A model generated the notes under the pieces. That model made no database searches, was not told the origin of the DNA, and was given only the letters and a program-made list of their open reading frames with translations. Position numbers and translations under genes: made by a program. Below are positions 9,019-17,409 of a stretch of 64,000 nt of DNA, one piece after another. The stretch covers positions 62,001 to 126,000 of the forward strand of contig SCTA01000022.1 in NCBI GenBank assembly GCA_004322275.1, given 5' to 3'. The stretch is from a bacterium (GTDB lineage Bacteria; Desulfobacterota; Deferrisomatia; Deferrisomatales; BM512). Position 1 is the stretch's first letter, and each line of letters opens with the position of its first letter.

Positions 9019-9603
9019 TCACCCCGCCTTCTTCTTGCCCTGATTCGGATCCTGAGCGGGCTTTGGGGTTTCGAGGTAAGTTTCAAGGCTGAAGGACTTG
9101 AGCGATATGCCGCTCTTTTCGTCCCTCTTGGTAACGTCCAGCCTGACCCTGGAGAACTTCCTGGATTTTTCCAGTTCGGTCATGAAAAGGGCGATCGTCT
9201 GGTTTTCGTCGGCGAGCCCCTTCATTGTGAATTTATCCCTTACCTGCGAGAATTTTTCTATCCAGAGCTTGTCGGGCACGGTTACCGCGATCTCGTTCAG
9301 GATCAGCGCGGGCCCGGTCTGTTTCTGTTCAAGGTCGGATATTATTTCGATCTTCTCGGCAAGGTCGGCGAACTTGGTCTTGTAGCCCTCGACCTCTTTG
9401 ATCTTAAGCTCGTACTCGATAATCTGGGCCTTTACGTTGGCGAGTCTGGCGGCGGCGTCTTTCTCCTTCGCCATGAGGGAGAGGTGCACGCTCATTATTA
9501 CGGCTGCCAGGCACACCAGATAGGCCGCTATGAATACGACGTGCTTGCGGAGGTTTTCCTTGCGCTTTTCCGCTCTGACGGGAAGGAGGTTAATGCGGAT
9601 CAT
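9019..9603 (-). CDS. pilN: type IV pilus assembly protein PilN
   Basis: 194 residues. Starts with the PilM-binding peptide MIRINLLP, the hallmark of PilN, followed by a membrane helix (about 24-44), a coiled coil with many Lys/Glu heptads (about 50-90) and a small periplasmic domain. PilN docks the cytoplasmic actin-like PilM to the membrane and pairs with PilO. The start overlaps the pilM stop by 4 bp. The C-terminus is basic (PNQGKKKAG). Confidence 0.95.
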   Translation of the reverse strand: MIRINLLPVRAEKRKENLRKHVVFIAAYLVCLAAVIMSVHLSLMAKEKDAAARLANVKAQIIEYELKIKEVEGYKTKFADLAEKIEIISDLEQKQTGPALILNEIAVTVPDKLWIEKFSQVRDKFTMKGLADENQTIALFMTELEKSRKFSRVRLDVTKRDEKSGISLKSFSLETYLETPKPAQDPNQGKKKAG

Positions 9604-10658
9604 CGTTCATCCGTCCTTCGAAGCGCCAAACCGGCGGCCACCACGGCAACCGGCCCCATCGCCTCCAGATAGTCTGGATCGAAGCGCCTGTGGGAATAGG
9701 TGATTTCCTTGAAGGCCCTGATTATCTTCACCGGGGCCCCCTGGCGCTCCTCAAGGGCTTCGGCGAGACCGGGCAGGTTACAGGCTCCGCCCGCGAGGAA
9801 TATTCCGAACACTTCCTCTTCCGAGGAGGCGGCGCCGAAGAAATCCAGCGAACGCTGTATCTCCAGCACCATGTTGTCGATCATTCCCGAGAGGATCCTG
9901 GTTACGTCCTCGGTCGAGGCCTGATCGGAAGTGCCTCCGAGCTTGAGAGCCTCCGCCTCGTCGTAGCTGACGCCGAGTTCCTTCTGTATTTCTTCGGTGA
10001 AGTTGCTTCCGCCGAGGGTGATGTCGCGGGTGAAGGCCGACACTCCGCTGCGGAGTATGTTTATGTTCATGATGCCGGCGCCGATGTCGATGAGGACCAC
10101 CGTTCTGTCCATCAGCTCGGGGTAGGAGACGGAAAAGAGGTTCTCCATCGCGAAGGCGTCCACGTCTATTACCTGTACGGAGAGCCCGGCTTCGGAGAGA
10201 ACCGCCGTGTAGTCGTTAATTATGTCCTTCTTGACGGCGACGAGGAGAACTTCCATGTTGTTCGGGTCGGCGGCCGAGGGCCCCAGAATCTGGAAATCGA
10301 GGTTAACGTCCTCGATCTCGAACGGTATGTACTGTCCGGCCTCCCACTGAATCTGCTCTTCGAGCTCGGTTTCAGTCATCATCGGCAACTGTATCTTTTT
10401 GACGATAAGGGAGTGGCCGGCAACGGAAGTGGCTACGTTGCGGTTCTTTATTTTGAGGTTGGCGTATAAATTCCGGATGGCTTCGGCGACGATGCTGGAG
10501 TCCATGATGACACCGTCTACAATTGCCTCCGGCGGCAGCTGGACTATGCCGAAATTTTTGAGCTCGTAACTTTTTTTATGATGCTTTAGCTCAACAATTT
10601 TGACTGAGTGGCTGCCGATGTCGAGACCGACTAACGTTTTGGGCTTGAACAGCGCCAT
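9600..10658 (-). CDS. pilM: type IV pilus assembly protein PilM (actin-like ATPase fold)
   Basis: 352 residues. Cytoplasmic member of the pilus alignment complex with a FtsA/actin fold. Seen: phosphate-1 loop VGLDIGSHSVKIVEL (residues about 9-23), 'DVNLDFQILGP', phosphate-2 loop VVLIDIGAGIMNINIL (about 188-203), and the adenosine-side FLAGGACNLPGL near residue 290. First gene of the pil-aro operon; a promoter with consensus -35 lies 70-100 bp upstream. Binds the PilN N-terminal peptide present in the next gene. Confidence 0.95.
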   Translation of the reverse strand: MALFKPKTLVGLDIGSHSVKIVELKHHKKSYELKNFGIVQLPPEAIVDGVIMDSSIVAEAIRNLYANLKIKNRNVATSVAGHSLIVKKIQLPMMTETELEEQIQWEAGQYIPFEIEDVNLDFQILGPSAADPNNMEVLLVAVKKDIINDYTAVLSEAGLSVQVIDVDAFAMENLFSVSYPELMDRTVVLIDIGAGIMNINILRSGVSAFTRDITLGGSNFTEEIQKELGVSYDEAEALKLGGTSDQASTEDVTRILSGMIDNMVLEIQRSLDFFGAASSEEEVFGIFLAGGACNLPGLAEALEERQGAPVKIIRAFKEITYSHRRFDPDYLEAMGPVAVVAAGLALRRTDER

Positions 10659-10729
10659 GCGGCTCTCCCATGCGAATTAGCGAGTGTTCCACGCGAAATT
10701 CGCCCTTGTATACACATCACTAGGCGCGA

Positions 10730-10758
10730 ATATTAGTTTATTATAATTCAAATGTCAA
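10730..10758 (-). promoter_or_regulatory. sigma-70-type promoter for the pilM-aroB operon
   Basis: On the minus strand: TTGACA (10758-10753), 17-bp spacer, TAATAT (10735-10730). The intergenic stretch is AT-rich against GC-rich coding DNA. Same hexamers and spacing as the mraZ promoter at 28631-28659. No sigma-54 (GG/GC) element was seen here. Confidence 0.65.
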
Positions 10759-10820
10759 GCCGCACTTATAGTGCTTAAAGTTCAAGAGCCACTACATTTA
10801 GTATTAAAGTTATTTTGTTT

Positions 10821-13256
10821 TCAGCCGAGCTCTTCTTCCATTACCTTTGCAAGTGAAGCAACGGTTTCTCCACTCTCCAATTCAATGAGCTTTACTCCCT
10901 GAGTATTACGCCCAATGACTGATATTCCAGAGGCGTTCATTCGTATGAGTTTTCCGCTCTGGGCAATCAGGATGACCTGTTCGTCTTCTTCCACCGAAAG
11001 CACTCCGGCCACGGGACCGTTGCGCTCGTTGGTCTTTATCGTGATTATTCCCTTGCCGCCGCGCCCCTGCACCCTGTACTCGTCGATGTCGGTCCTCTTC
11101 CCGTAGCCGTACTCGGTCAGGGTAAGAAGGGTGGTGCCCTTTCTGGCTATATCCATAGCGACGACCTTGTCGCCCTCCATCAGCTCGATTCCCTTGACTC
11201 CCCGGCTGGTCCTTCCGGTCTCCCTTACCTCGTCCTCGTTGAACCGTATCGAGAGCCCTCCGCGGGTGCTGATGATGATGTCGCTCTGGCCGTCGGTAAG
11301 CCTCGTAGCTATGAGCTCGTCGCCCTCGTCGAGACCGATGGCGTAGATTCCCATGTTCTTGCGGGGCCGCGAGAAGTTCATGAGGTCGGTCTTCTTTACT
11401 ATGCCGTTTCTGGTACACATGAAGACGAACTTGCCCTCCTCGAAATCGCGCACGGGAAGGAAGGCGGAAACCGACTCGCCCTTTTCGAGGGGAAGGAGGT
11501 TGATTATCGCCTTGCCCCTCGTGGCGGTTCCGGCCAGGGGCAGCTGGTGGACCTTTATCCAGTAAACCTTGCCGTTGGTGGTAAAGAAGAGGATGTGGGA
11601 ATGGGTGGAGGCGACGAAGAGGTGTTCGACGAAATCCTCTTCCTTCGTCACCATGCCGAGCCTTCCCTTGCCGCCGCGAAGCTGGCTACGGTAGACGGAG
11701 GTCGGGTTTCTCTTTATGTACCCCGAGTGGGAGATGGTGACGACCATGTCCTCTTCGGCGATAAGATCTTCGATGGTGATGTCCTCGACTTCGTGGACTA
11801 TCTCCGAGCGGCGTTCGTCGCCGTACTTCTGGCGAATCTCGGCGAAGTCCGCTACCAGTATCTCCATTATCTTCTTGTCGTCGGCAAGTATCGCCTCAAG
11901 CTCCTTGATAAGGGCAAGCACCTCGCGGTATTCGGCGACAATCTTGTCCCTTTCGAGGCCGGTCAGCCTCTGGAGGCGCATCTCCAGGATCGCCTTTGCC
12001 TGCTCCTCGCTCAGGCCGAAGCGGGAGATAAGCCCGTCGCGTGCCTCGTTGGGGCCCTCGCTCCTTCTGATCAGCGCGATCACCTCATCGAGATTGTCCA
12101 GCGCTATCGTGTAGCCTTCCAGAATGTGGGCCCGCTCCTTGGCCTTGCGGAGCTGATACTGGGTCTTTCTTATGGTTATGTCCCGGCGGTGCTCGATGAA
12201 GAGAACCAGGGCCTCTTTTATGTTCAGGACTTTGGGCTGCCCCTCGACGATGGCGAGCATGTTGACCCCGAAGGTGGTCTCCATGCGGGTGTGCTTGTAG
12301 AGCTGGTTCAGGATGATCCGGCTCTCCTCGCCCTTTTTCAGCTCGATGACTACCCGCATACCCTCGCGGTCGGATTCGTCGCGAAGGTCGGAGATGCCTT
12401 CCAGCTTCTTTTCCTTGACCAGTTCGGCGATCTCCTCGACCACCTTGGCCTTGTTGACGGTGTAGGGAAGCTCGTTGACGATTATCGCCTCCCTGCCGGT
12501 GCGCGGGTTCTTTTCGACCACCGCTTTGGCCCGTATCTTCACCGAGCCCTTGCCGGTGGTGAAGGCGTCGTAGATTCCCCGCGAGCCGTAAATATAGCCC
12601 GCCGTCGGGAAATCGGGGCCGGGCAGGACCTGCATTATCTCGGCTATGCCAGCGTCGGGATTTTGTATGAGAAGGGCGAGCGCGTCGCAAAGCTCGCGGA
12701 GGTTGTGGGGCGGGATATTGGTCGACATGCCGACCGCGATGCCGGAACTGCCGTTCGCCAGAAGATTGGGGAACCTGCAGGGCATGACCTCCGGCTCCAT
12801 CAGGGAGCCGTCGTAGTTGGGCAAAAACCCCACCGTCTCCATTTCCAGGTCGGCCAGAAGCTCCCCGGCCAGCTTGTCCATGCGGACTTCGGTGTAACGC
12901 ATCGCCGCAGGGGCGTCGCCGTCTATCGAGCCGAAGTTTCCCTGACCCTCGACCAGCGGGTAGCGCAGCGAAAAATCCTGCGCCATGCGCACGAGGGTGT
13001 CGTAGACCGCCGTGTCGCCGTGGGGGTGGTATTTACCTATAACGTCGCCGACGACGCGGGCGGATTTCTTGTAGGGCTTGTCCCACCTGTTCCCCAGATC
13101 GTGCATCGCGAAAAGCACCCTGCGGTGGACGGGCTTCAGGCCGTCGCGCACGTCCGGCAGCGCCCTTCCGATGATTACGCTCATCGCGTAATCGAGGTAG
13201 GAACGCTTCATTTCGTCTTCGATGGGAACTGGAATTCTGCTCTGTGGGGTCAGCAT
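10821..13256 (-). CDS. gyrA: DNA gyrase subunit A
   Basis: 811 residues. Type IIA topoisomerase breakage-reunion subunit. Seen: [20 protein letters not shown] near the N-terminus, catalytic Tyr in [10 protein letters not shown] (about residue 122), the quinolone-determining loop [18 protein letters not shown] with Thr at the E. coli Ser83 position, a long coiled-coil segment, and the C-terminal beta-pinwheel carrying a GyrA-box-like QGRGGKG. Note that Thr83 is a natural variant in many bacteria, so it is not evidence of acquired resistance. Flanked by AT-rich intergenic DNA on both sides and apparently monocistronic. Confidence 0.97.
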   Translation of the reverse strand: MLTPQSRIPVPIEDEMKRSYLDYAMSVIIGRALPDVRDGLKPVHRRVLFAMHDLGNRWDKPYKKSARVVGDVIGKYHPHGDTAVYDTLVRMAQDFSLRYPLVEGQGNFGSIDGDAPAAMRYTEVRMDKLAGELLADLEMETVGFLPNYDGSLMEPEVMPCRFPNLLANGSSGIAVGMSTNIPPHNLRELCDALALLIQNPDAGIAEIMQVLPGPDFPTAGYIYGSRGIYDAFTTGKGSVKIRAKAVVEKNPRTGREAIIVNELPYTVNKAKVVEEIAELVKEKKLEGISDLRDESDREGMRVVIELKKGEESRIILNQLYKHTRMETTFGVNMLAIVEGQPKVLNIKEALVLFIEHRRDITIRKTQYQLRKAKERAHILEGYTIALDNLDEVIALIRRSEGPNEARDGLISRFGLSEEQAKAILEMRLQRLTGLERDKIVAEYREVLALIKELEAILADDKKIMEILVADFAEIRQKYGDERRSEIVHEVEDITIEDLIAEEDMVVTISHSGYIKRNPTSVYRSQLRGGKGRLGMVTKEEDFVEHLFVASTHSHILFFTTNGKVYWIKVHQLPLAGTATRGKAIINLLPLEKGESVSAFLPVRDFEEGKFVFMCTRNGIVKKTDLMNFSRPRKNMGIYAIGLDEGDELIATRLTDGQSDIIISTRGGLSIRFNEDEVRETGRTSRGVKGIELMEGDKVVAMDIARKGTTLLTLTEYGYGKRTDIDEYRVQGRGGKGIITIKTNERNGPVAGVLSVEEDEQVILIAQSGKLIRMNASGISVIGRNTQGVKLIELESGETVASLAKVMEEELG

Positions 13257-13383
13257 CTTGGCTTTTCTTTCCCGAATTTAAAAATTCAAGTTGACGGACT
13301 AAACCCGGTATTAATAACACAAAACGGGAGTAAAAGTCATCCAAAGGCTGCAGACAAAGTTTTTGCAGGCAGACGCAAGAATT

Positions 13384-13432
13384 TACCGGCGCGGCTTTTA
13401 TGTTCCCGGCGAGGAATCCCGTAGCGGACGGG
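13384..13432 (+). repeat. truncated left half of dispersed hairpin repeat
   Basis: Matches the left arm of the copy at 13501-13623 (shared TTACCGGCGCGGCTTT and GGCGAGGAATCCCG) but then diverges and lacks the GTAGC core and the right arm. It lies about 115 bp from the full copy in the same orientation, so it looks like a decayed or partial duplicate. Confidence 0.65.
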
Positions 13433-13500
13433 GTGAATACATTCCGGCAAACTATTTCGGCGCCCCGCCTTCGCTAATGCTACGGCGCGGCAAGGCGCAT

Positions 13501-13623
13501 TTACCGGCGCGGCTTTCCGTTCACGGCGAGGAATCCCGCAGCGAGAGGGCGAGGCAGTAGCAGCGCTACGGCGAGCCCTTGAGCGAGGACATGACGACGT
13601 CGGGGGCGGAAAGGATGCGCCGG
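13501..13623 (+). repeat. dispersed intergenic hairpin repeat, copy A
   Basis: Outer arms are imperfectly complementary (CCGGCGCGGCTTTCCG at the left against CGGAAAGGATGCGCCGG at the right) and enclose the family core CAGTAGCAGCGCTACGGCGAG. The copy at 57571-57690 matches it almost base for base. Its right end is about 8 bp from the stop of yraN (minus strand), i.e. in the 3' end of the rpsP-yraN operon. Confidence 0.85.
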
Positions 13624-13630
13624 GAGTTGC

Positions 13631-14008
13631 TCAACCCCAGGCGGAAGCAGGGCGAAAAGCATCCCGTATGAGTTCCAGCCGGGGAGGAACCGAGTCAAGC
13701 GCCACTCCCACAACGTCGAACCTTATGCAGACGTCTTCGAGTTTTTTTGAGGCGAGGAAGAGACGCGCCGCGTGCTCGATCCGCGCCACCTTGCGGAAGT
13801 TCACGGCCTCGAAGGGGGTGCCGAGTGAGGAGTCGCCCCGCGCCTTTACCTCTACGAAAACAAGGGTCTTCCCGTCGATGGCGATTATGTCTATCTCCCC
13901 TCCTTTGCAGCGCCAGTTGCGCTCCACGATTTTAAATCCGTTTTTTTCGAGGAACCCGGCGGCGAGGTTCTCGCCCCTGTCTCCCGAAGTTTTGCCGCCC
14001 GCCTTCAC
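13631..14008 (-). CDS. YraN/UPF0102 family nuclease-like protein
   Basis: 125 residues from a GTG at 14008 that overlaps the rnhB stop (GTGA); the frame stays open further upstream but without conservation. The protein shows the family pattern GENLAAGFLEKNGFKIVERN, then GEIDIIAIDGKTLVFVEVKAR, i.e. the E...D...ExK constellation of the restriction-endonuclease-like (PD-(D/E)xK) fold, and 'KVARIEHAARLFL'. The family is linked to DNA recombination or repair and to cell division, but its substrate is not firmly known. Gene order rplS-rnhB-yraN is common in proteobacteria. A hairpin repeat follows immediately. Confidence 0.9.
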   Translation of the reverse strand: MKAGGKTSGDRGENLAAGFLEKNGFKIVERNWRCKGGEIDIIAIDGKTLVFVEVKARGDSSLGTPFEAVNFRKVARIEHAARLFLASKKLEDVCIRFDVVGVALDSVPPRLELIRDAFRPASAWG

Positions 14009-14652
14009 AGCAGCTCCAGCTGAACGGGCCAGGGGGTGTCCCTGAGGTATTCCCTGACGCCTTTGAAGGTTCTGCGATGTATGGGCGAGGGGCCGAGGGT
14101 TTTCAGGGCCTCCCTGTGCTCGGCGGTGGCGTAGCCCATGTGCTGCTCGAAGCCGTAGCCGGGGTACTCCCGGGCGTAGACCTCCGCCATGAGCCTGTCG
14201 CGGTGCACCTTGGCCAGTATCGAGGCCGCCGCGACGGAGGCGGAAAGGGAGTCGCCCTTTATGAGGGTCTTTTGCGGCAGGTCCGAGCCTACCCGGTGAA
14301 TGCCGTCCACCAAAATGAAATCGGGCGGTCTCCCGAGTTGGGAGATCGCCCTTTCCATTGCAAGCAACGATGCGCGAAGAATGTTCAGCGCGTCTATCTC
14401 TTCGGGCCCGGCCAAGCCGATACCCCAAGCTATGGCGCTGTCCATGATGAGGGGTTCGAGCCTCTCCCGCTCCTCTTTGACGAGGCGCTTGGAATCGTCT
14501 ATCCCCTTGGGCACTCTTCCGGGGTCGAGCACGACCGCCGAGGCCACCACCGGCCCCGCGAGCGGCCCCCTGCCGGCCTCATCGACTCCACAGAGGAGGG
14601 GGTACCCCTTGCGGCGTATCGCCTCGTCCCGTGCTTTGAGGCCCCGGGCCAT
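14005..14652 (-). CDS. rnhB: ribonuclease HII
   Basis: 215 residues from the ATG at 14652, 4 bp after the rplS stop; a longer frame from 14751 would lie inside rplS. Removes ribonucleotides from DNA and RNA of RNA:DNA hybrids. Seen: GVDEAGRGPLAGPVVASAV with the catalytic Asp-Glu, 'DSKRLVKEER', an internal catalytic Asp in ILVDGIHR, and 'ASILAKVHRDRLM' with 'GYGFEQHMGY'. All four metal-binding positions appear intact. Coupled to yraN by the GTGA overlap. Confidence 0.95.
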   Translation of the reverse strand: MARGLKARDEAIRRKGYPLLCGVDEAGRGPLAGPVVASAVVLDPGRVPKGIDDSKRLVKEERERLEPLIMDSAIAWGIGLAGPEEIDALNILRASLLAMERAISQLGRPPDFILVDGIHRVGSDLPQKTLIKGDSLSASVAAASILAKVHRDRLMAEVYAREYPGYGFEQHMGYATAEHREALKTLGPSPIHRRTFKGVREYLRDTPWPVQLELL

Positions 14653-14656
14653 GACT

Positions 14657-15004
14657 TTACGGCCTGCGAAGCTCCTTGAGGCGCGCGGCCTTGCCGCGAA
14701 GAATGCGCAGGTAGAAGAGCTTGGCCCTGCGGACGCGGTTGTGGTTGACAAGCTCGACCTTCTCGATGAGTGGGCTATGCAGCGGGAAAATACGCTCCAC
14801 GCCGACGCCGAAGCTTATCTTGCGAACGGTGATAGCGGCGCGCACGCCTCCGCGCTTCTGGCCGATCATAACGCCCTCGAAGATCTGGGTGCGCACCTTT
14901 TCGCCTTCACGGATGCGGTAGTGAACGCGCACCTTGTCGCCTGAGCGAAGGCTCGGCGCATCCATGCGCATCTGGCCAAGTTCTATACGTTCAATCGGGT
15001 TCAT
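14657..15004 (-). CDS. rplS: 50S ribosomal protein L19
   Basis: 115 residues from the ATG at 15004, preceded by GAGGAGTTGCAGC; this gives the conserved start [13 protein letters not shown]. Typical L19 sequence follows: [17 protein letters not shown], '[13 protein letters not shown]', '[15 protein letters not shown]' and the terminal [19 protein letters not shown]. Sits at the 30S-50S interface. Part of the rpsP-rimM-trmD-rplS translation operon, with a methyltransferase gene inserted between trmD and rplS and a 106-bp gap before it. Confidence 0.97.
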   Translation of the reverse strand: MNPIERIELGQMRMDAPSLRSGDKVRVHYRIREGEKVRTQIFEGVMIGQKRGGVRAAITVRKISFGVGVERIFPLHSPLIEKVELVNHNRVRRAKLFYLRILRGKAARLKELRRP

Positions 15005-15060
15005 GCTGCAACTCCTCTGGGCGGCTGTAGTCCGCAAAAGCGGCCATTTCTCACCCGAAG

Positions 15061-15074
15061 CGGTTATATAACCG
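15061..15074. other. 14-bp perfect palindrome upstream of rplS
   Basis: CGGTTATATAACCG, followed on the plus strand by TTTTTAT. It lies in the 106-bp gap between the methyltransferase stop and rplS. With respect to rplS the T-run is on the wrong side for a terminator, so a regulatory site or leader hairpin for L19 is possible. Confidence 0.4.
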
Positions 15075-15110
15075 TTTTTATATTAAAAGTCCATGCGCCG
15101 TTCGGCGCTT

Positions 15111-15671
15111 TCATCCAAAAAGCCTGTCCACCGTTATCGAAGCGGCGCTGCGCACCGAAAGGTGGTTGTACCCCGATGGTGTTCCTATCGGCTCCAGCAC
15201 GAGGTCGCAACCCTCGAAAACCTCGGGAGCCAGACCCGACGCGGTGCCGAAGAGCACGATAAGCGGCCGTCCGCTCTTGGCCTGCCTCTCTTTCGCTTCC
15301 GCGAAGGAGACAACCGGCTTTCCCACGTCTCTGGCGCTGGTGGCGATTACCAGCGGCGGCTCGCCGCACCGCTTTTTTACCTCCGCGACGGCCTCCTCGA
15401 AGGTGGGCGCGAAGGTTATGCATTCGAGGGCGTGCTTGCGGTCGGCGTTGAACTCTCCGCCCTTTCCCTCTACCCAGTGGCCGAGCAGCCTCTTTATAAG
15501 CTCTACCTGCTGGGGAAGGTTCGTCTGGACAAGCACCCCGCCGAGGCCGTAGGTGCGGGCCAGTCTGGCGAAATCGTGCATGTCGAGCGTGGTTATCGCG
15601 CTCGTGATGATCCGCCCCTCCCTGTCAACGGTGGGGTGGTGCATTAAAAGGAGAAAAACGTTCTCCCTCAC
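15111..15671 (-). CDS. SpoU-like tRNA/rRNA methyltransferase-fold protein (COG4752 type)
   Basis: 186 residues. Resembles the RNA methyltransferase domain (Methyltrn_RNA_4) that in some deltaproteobacteria and other phyla is fused to or adjacent to TrmD. Seen: N-terminal 'LLLMHHPTVDREG', 'TLDMHDFARLARTYGLGGVLVQTN', 'PLVIATSARDVGK', and near the C-terminus 'LEPIGTPSGYNHLSVRSAASI', which fits the knotted SAM-binding loop with NHLSVRSA in the place of the SPOUT 'NLSVAAA' motif. Its start overlaps the trmD stop by 4 bp. RNA target unknown; the neighbourhood suggests tRNA. The SPOUT fold is inferred from motif, not shown. Confidence 0.8.
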   Translation of the reverse strand: MRENVFLLLMHHPTVDREGRIITSAITTLDMHDFARLARTYGLGGVLVQTNLPQQVELIKRLLGHWVEGKGGEFNADRKHALECITFAPTFEEAVAEVKKRCGEPPLVIATSARDVGKPVVSFAEAKERQAKSGRPLIVLFGTASGLAPEVFEGCDLVLEPIGTPSGYNHLSVRSAASITVDRLFG

Positions 15672-16402
15672 TCGGGCTTCGCCTCTCCGGCGCTTTTCAC
15701 CGCTTCAAGCTCCACCTCGGTCAGCTTCGCCTCCGCCAGGAGATCGGGCCGCTTTTTCGCGGTCCGAAGAACCGACTGAAGCCTTCTCCAGCGGGAAATC
15801 CTTTCATGGTTGCCGGAAAGCAGAACCTCCGGAACCTCCATCCCCCGAAACTCTCGCGGTCTCGTGTAGTGGGGGTATTCGAGGAGCCCCTGCGAAAGGC
15901 TCTCCTCCTCGGTGGAGGCCATATCCCCCAACACTCCGGGCACGTAGCGCGAAACCGCCTCCAGTACCGCCAGCGCCGCGCTCTCGCCGCCCATGAGGAC
16001 GAAATCCCCGAGGGAAAGCTCCTCGTCGGCGAAGGAACGTATCCTCTCGTCGAACCCCTCGTAGCGGCCGCACAGGAAGGTCACCGAGCCCTGGGAGGCG
16101 AACTCGCGCGCCTTTTTCTGGCTCATGAGCGACCCCTGCGGCGTCAGGAGAACAACCTTCGCGCCGGGATCGGTTTTTCTCGCATCCTCTATGGCGCGCA
16201 CCGCCGGTCCCGCCATCATCACCATCCCCGCGCCTCCCCCGAAGGGGTAGTCGTCGGTGGAGCGGTGTTTGCCTTCGCCGTAGGGGCGAAGGTCAACGAG
16301 GCTGACCTTTACGAGCCCCCCCTCCACGGCCTTTCCGAGGAGACCGGAGGAAAGAGGACTTTCAAAGAACTCGGGGAAAAGGGTGATGACCGTGAACTTC
16401 AC
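15668..16402 (-). CDS. trmD: tRNA (guanine-N1-)-methyltransferase TrmD
   Basis: 244 residues, standard length. Makes m1G37 in tRNAs to prevent +1 frameshifting. Seen: start [20 protein letters not shown], the HRSTDDYPFGGGAGM(V) segment, 'LLTPQGSLMSQKKAREFA', the SAM-knot 'LCGRYEGFDERIRSFADEELSLGD' region (read in two parts), and YTRPREFRGMEVPEVLLSG. Catalytic Asp and Arg positions appear intact. Overlaps rimM by 4 bp and the downstream methyltransferase by 4 bp. Confidence 0.97.
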   Translation of the reverse strand: MKFTVITLFPEFFESPLSSGLLGKAVEGGLVKVSLVDLRPYGEGKHRSTDDYPFGGGAGMVMMAGPAVRAIEDARKTDPGAKVVLLTPQGSLMSQKKAREFASQGSVTFLCGRYEGFDERIRSFADEELSLGDFVLMGGESAALAVLEAVSRYVPGVLGDMASTEEESLSQGLLEYPHYTRPREFRGMEVPEVLLSGNHERISRWRRLQSVLRTAKKRPDLLAEAKLTEVELEAVKSAGEAKPE

Positions 16403-16965
16403 GGCCCAAGCCCCTCGGGCACCTTTACCCGGATAATCCCGGCGCCCAAATCCATGTCGATTACGAATTCGCCCAACACCGGCAACAGCCAGGTCCGGCC
16501 GCCGCTGCGGATGAAGAGCATGTCGTAATCCCCCCAGGGTTTCACGTCGGCGACCTCTCCCAGTTCCCGGCCGCTCTCGTCGTCGACGACGGCCATTCCC
16601 TCGAGGTCAGCGTAATAGTACTCACCCTCGCCCAGAGGAGGCATCTCGCTTCTGGGTACGTAGAGGGTCTTGCCGGTAAGGCGCGCCGCGCTGTCCCTGT
16701 CGCCCGTCCCCGCGACCCTAAGGAGCAGGAACTTGTCGGCCTCACGCCAGCCTTCTATCTCCACCGGGACGACCTTGTCGCCCTTGTCGATGAAAAAGCG
16801 GCTGTACCCGTGAAGACCCTTCGGGAGATTCCCCATCGTGTCGAGGCGAACCTCGCCCAAAACGCCGTGCGGACGGCCGAATCTTCCCGCGGCGACCAGC
16901 TTCTCGCCGGAAGGGCCGCCAAGGCTGGCGCGCGGATTATTCGGCCGCGGCTTCTTTGTAGACAC
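16399..16965 (-). CDS. rimM: ribosome maturation factor RimM
   Basis: 188 residues from a GTG at 16965 that overlaps the end of rpsP by 29 bp; no other start codon lies before the conserved [15 protein letters not shown], so a longer N-terminus than usual (about 23 residues, basic) is implied. Two domains: the RimM N-domain (to about residue 105) and the PRC-barrel ([18 protein letters not shown] onward, with '[19 protein letters not shown]'). Assists 16S processing and binds S19. The KH-domain gene often found between rpsP and rimM is absent. Confidence 0.94.
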   Translation of the reverse strand: MSTKKPRPNNPRASLGGPSGEKLVAAGRFGRPHGVLGEVRLDTMGNLPKGLHGYSRFFIDKGDKVVPVEIEGWREADKFLLLRVAGTGDRDSAARLTGKTLYVPRSEMPPLGEGEYYYADLEGMAVVDDESGRELGEVADVKPWGDYDMLFIRSGGRTWLLPVLGEFVIDMDLGAGIIRVKVPEGLGP

Positions 16966-17197
16966 CCGCCTTCTTCAGAAGACTGTGAACCGTAGCGGAA
17001 GGAACGGCGCCGTTCGCTATCCAGTGCTTGATCCTCTCGCCTTCGACCAGGATGGTGGCCGGTTCGGTGAGGGGATTGTAGGTTCCCACGATTTCAAGGA
17101 ATCTTCCGTCGCGCGGGGCCTCGGACTGGGCTACCACTATACGGTAGAAGGGGCGTTTCTTCGCGCCGTGACGGGCGAGCCTGATCTTTACTGCCAT
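16937..17197 (-). CDS. rpsP: 30S ribosomal protein S16
   Basis: 86 residues. Start [20 protein letters not shown] is the conserved S16 N-terminus; '[17 protein letters not shown]' and '[20 protein letters not shown]' follow. RBS GGGAG upstream of the ATG. First gene of the rpsP-rimM-trmD-methyltransferase-rplS-rnhB-yraN operon. The 5' leader contains a small GC hairpin (CCCGG/CCGGG around 17226-17241). Confidence 0.97.
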   Translation of the reverse strand: MAVKIRLARHGAKKRPFYRIVVAQSEAPRDGRFLEIVGTYNPLTEPATILVEGERIKHWIANGAVPSATVHSLLKKAGVYKEAAAE

Positions 17198-17268
17198 TTC
17201 TATTCTCCCTTGGACATCAACCTGGCCCGGGCTTTGCCGGGCAGAGTTTTATTTTATGCGACTTATGA

Positions 17269-17406
17269 GGCTATTTAAAAACGTCGTGAGAGCCCCGTTT
17301 TCAAGGAGCCGCGCAGCGAAAGGGCGAGACAGTAGCAGCGCTACGGCGAGTCCCTCCGCGAGCACGCGACATAGAAAACGAGGGTCGCAACAGTTTTTGA
17401 ATAGCC
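17269..17406 (+). repeat. dispersed intergenic hairpin repeat, copy B
   Basis: About 138 bp, foldable end to end: GGCTATTTAAAAAC at the left against GTTTTTGAATAGCC at the right, then GTTTTC against GAAAAC, enclosing the core CAGTAGCAGCGCTACGGCGAG. Ends 3 bp before the ffh stop codon, so on the minus strand it is the immediate 3' tail of the ffh transcript. Confidence 0.88.
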
Positions 17407-17409
17407 TTA

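Larger units (their letters stand above)
13257..13630. other. non-coding interval between gyrA and yraN
   Basis: No convincing gene in these 374 bases. The first about 90 bases next to gyrA are AT-rich and should hold the gyrA promoter (minus strand; a weak TTTTAC/TAATAC pair at 16 bp spacing is the best I see). The rest is taken up by a truncated and a full copy of the dispersed hairpin repeat, listed separately. Confidence 0.6.

Noticed and set aside
12955-13080. Thr at the GyrA Ser83 position as quinolone resistance
   Set aside because: Thr is a normal residue here in many bacteria and cannot be read as an acquired mutation.
11547-13424. Very long open frame on the strand opposite gyrA
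   Set aside because: Mirror effect of GC-rich codon use; no conserved motif and gyrA is certain on the other strand. The same holds for other long antisense frames over aro, mur and fts genes.
13384-13623. CRISPR-like direct repeats
   Set aside because: Only two unequal units with large internal hairpins and no regular spacers; they belong to the dispersed repeat family.
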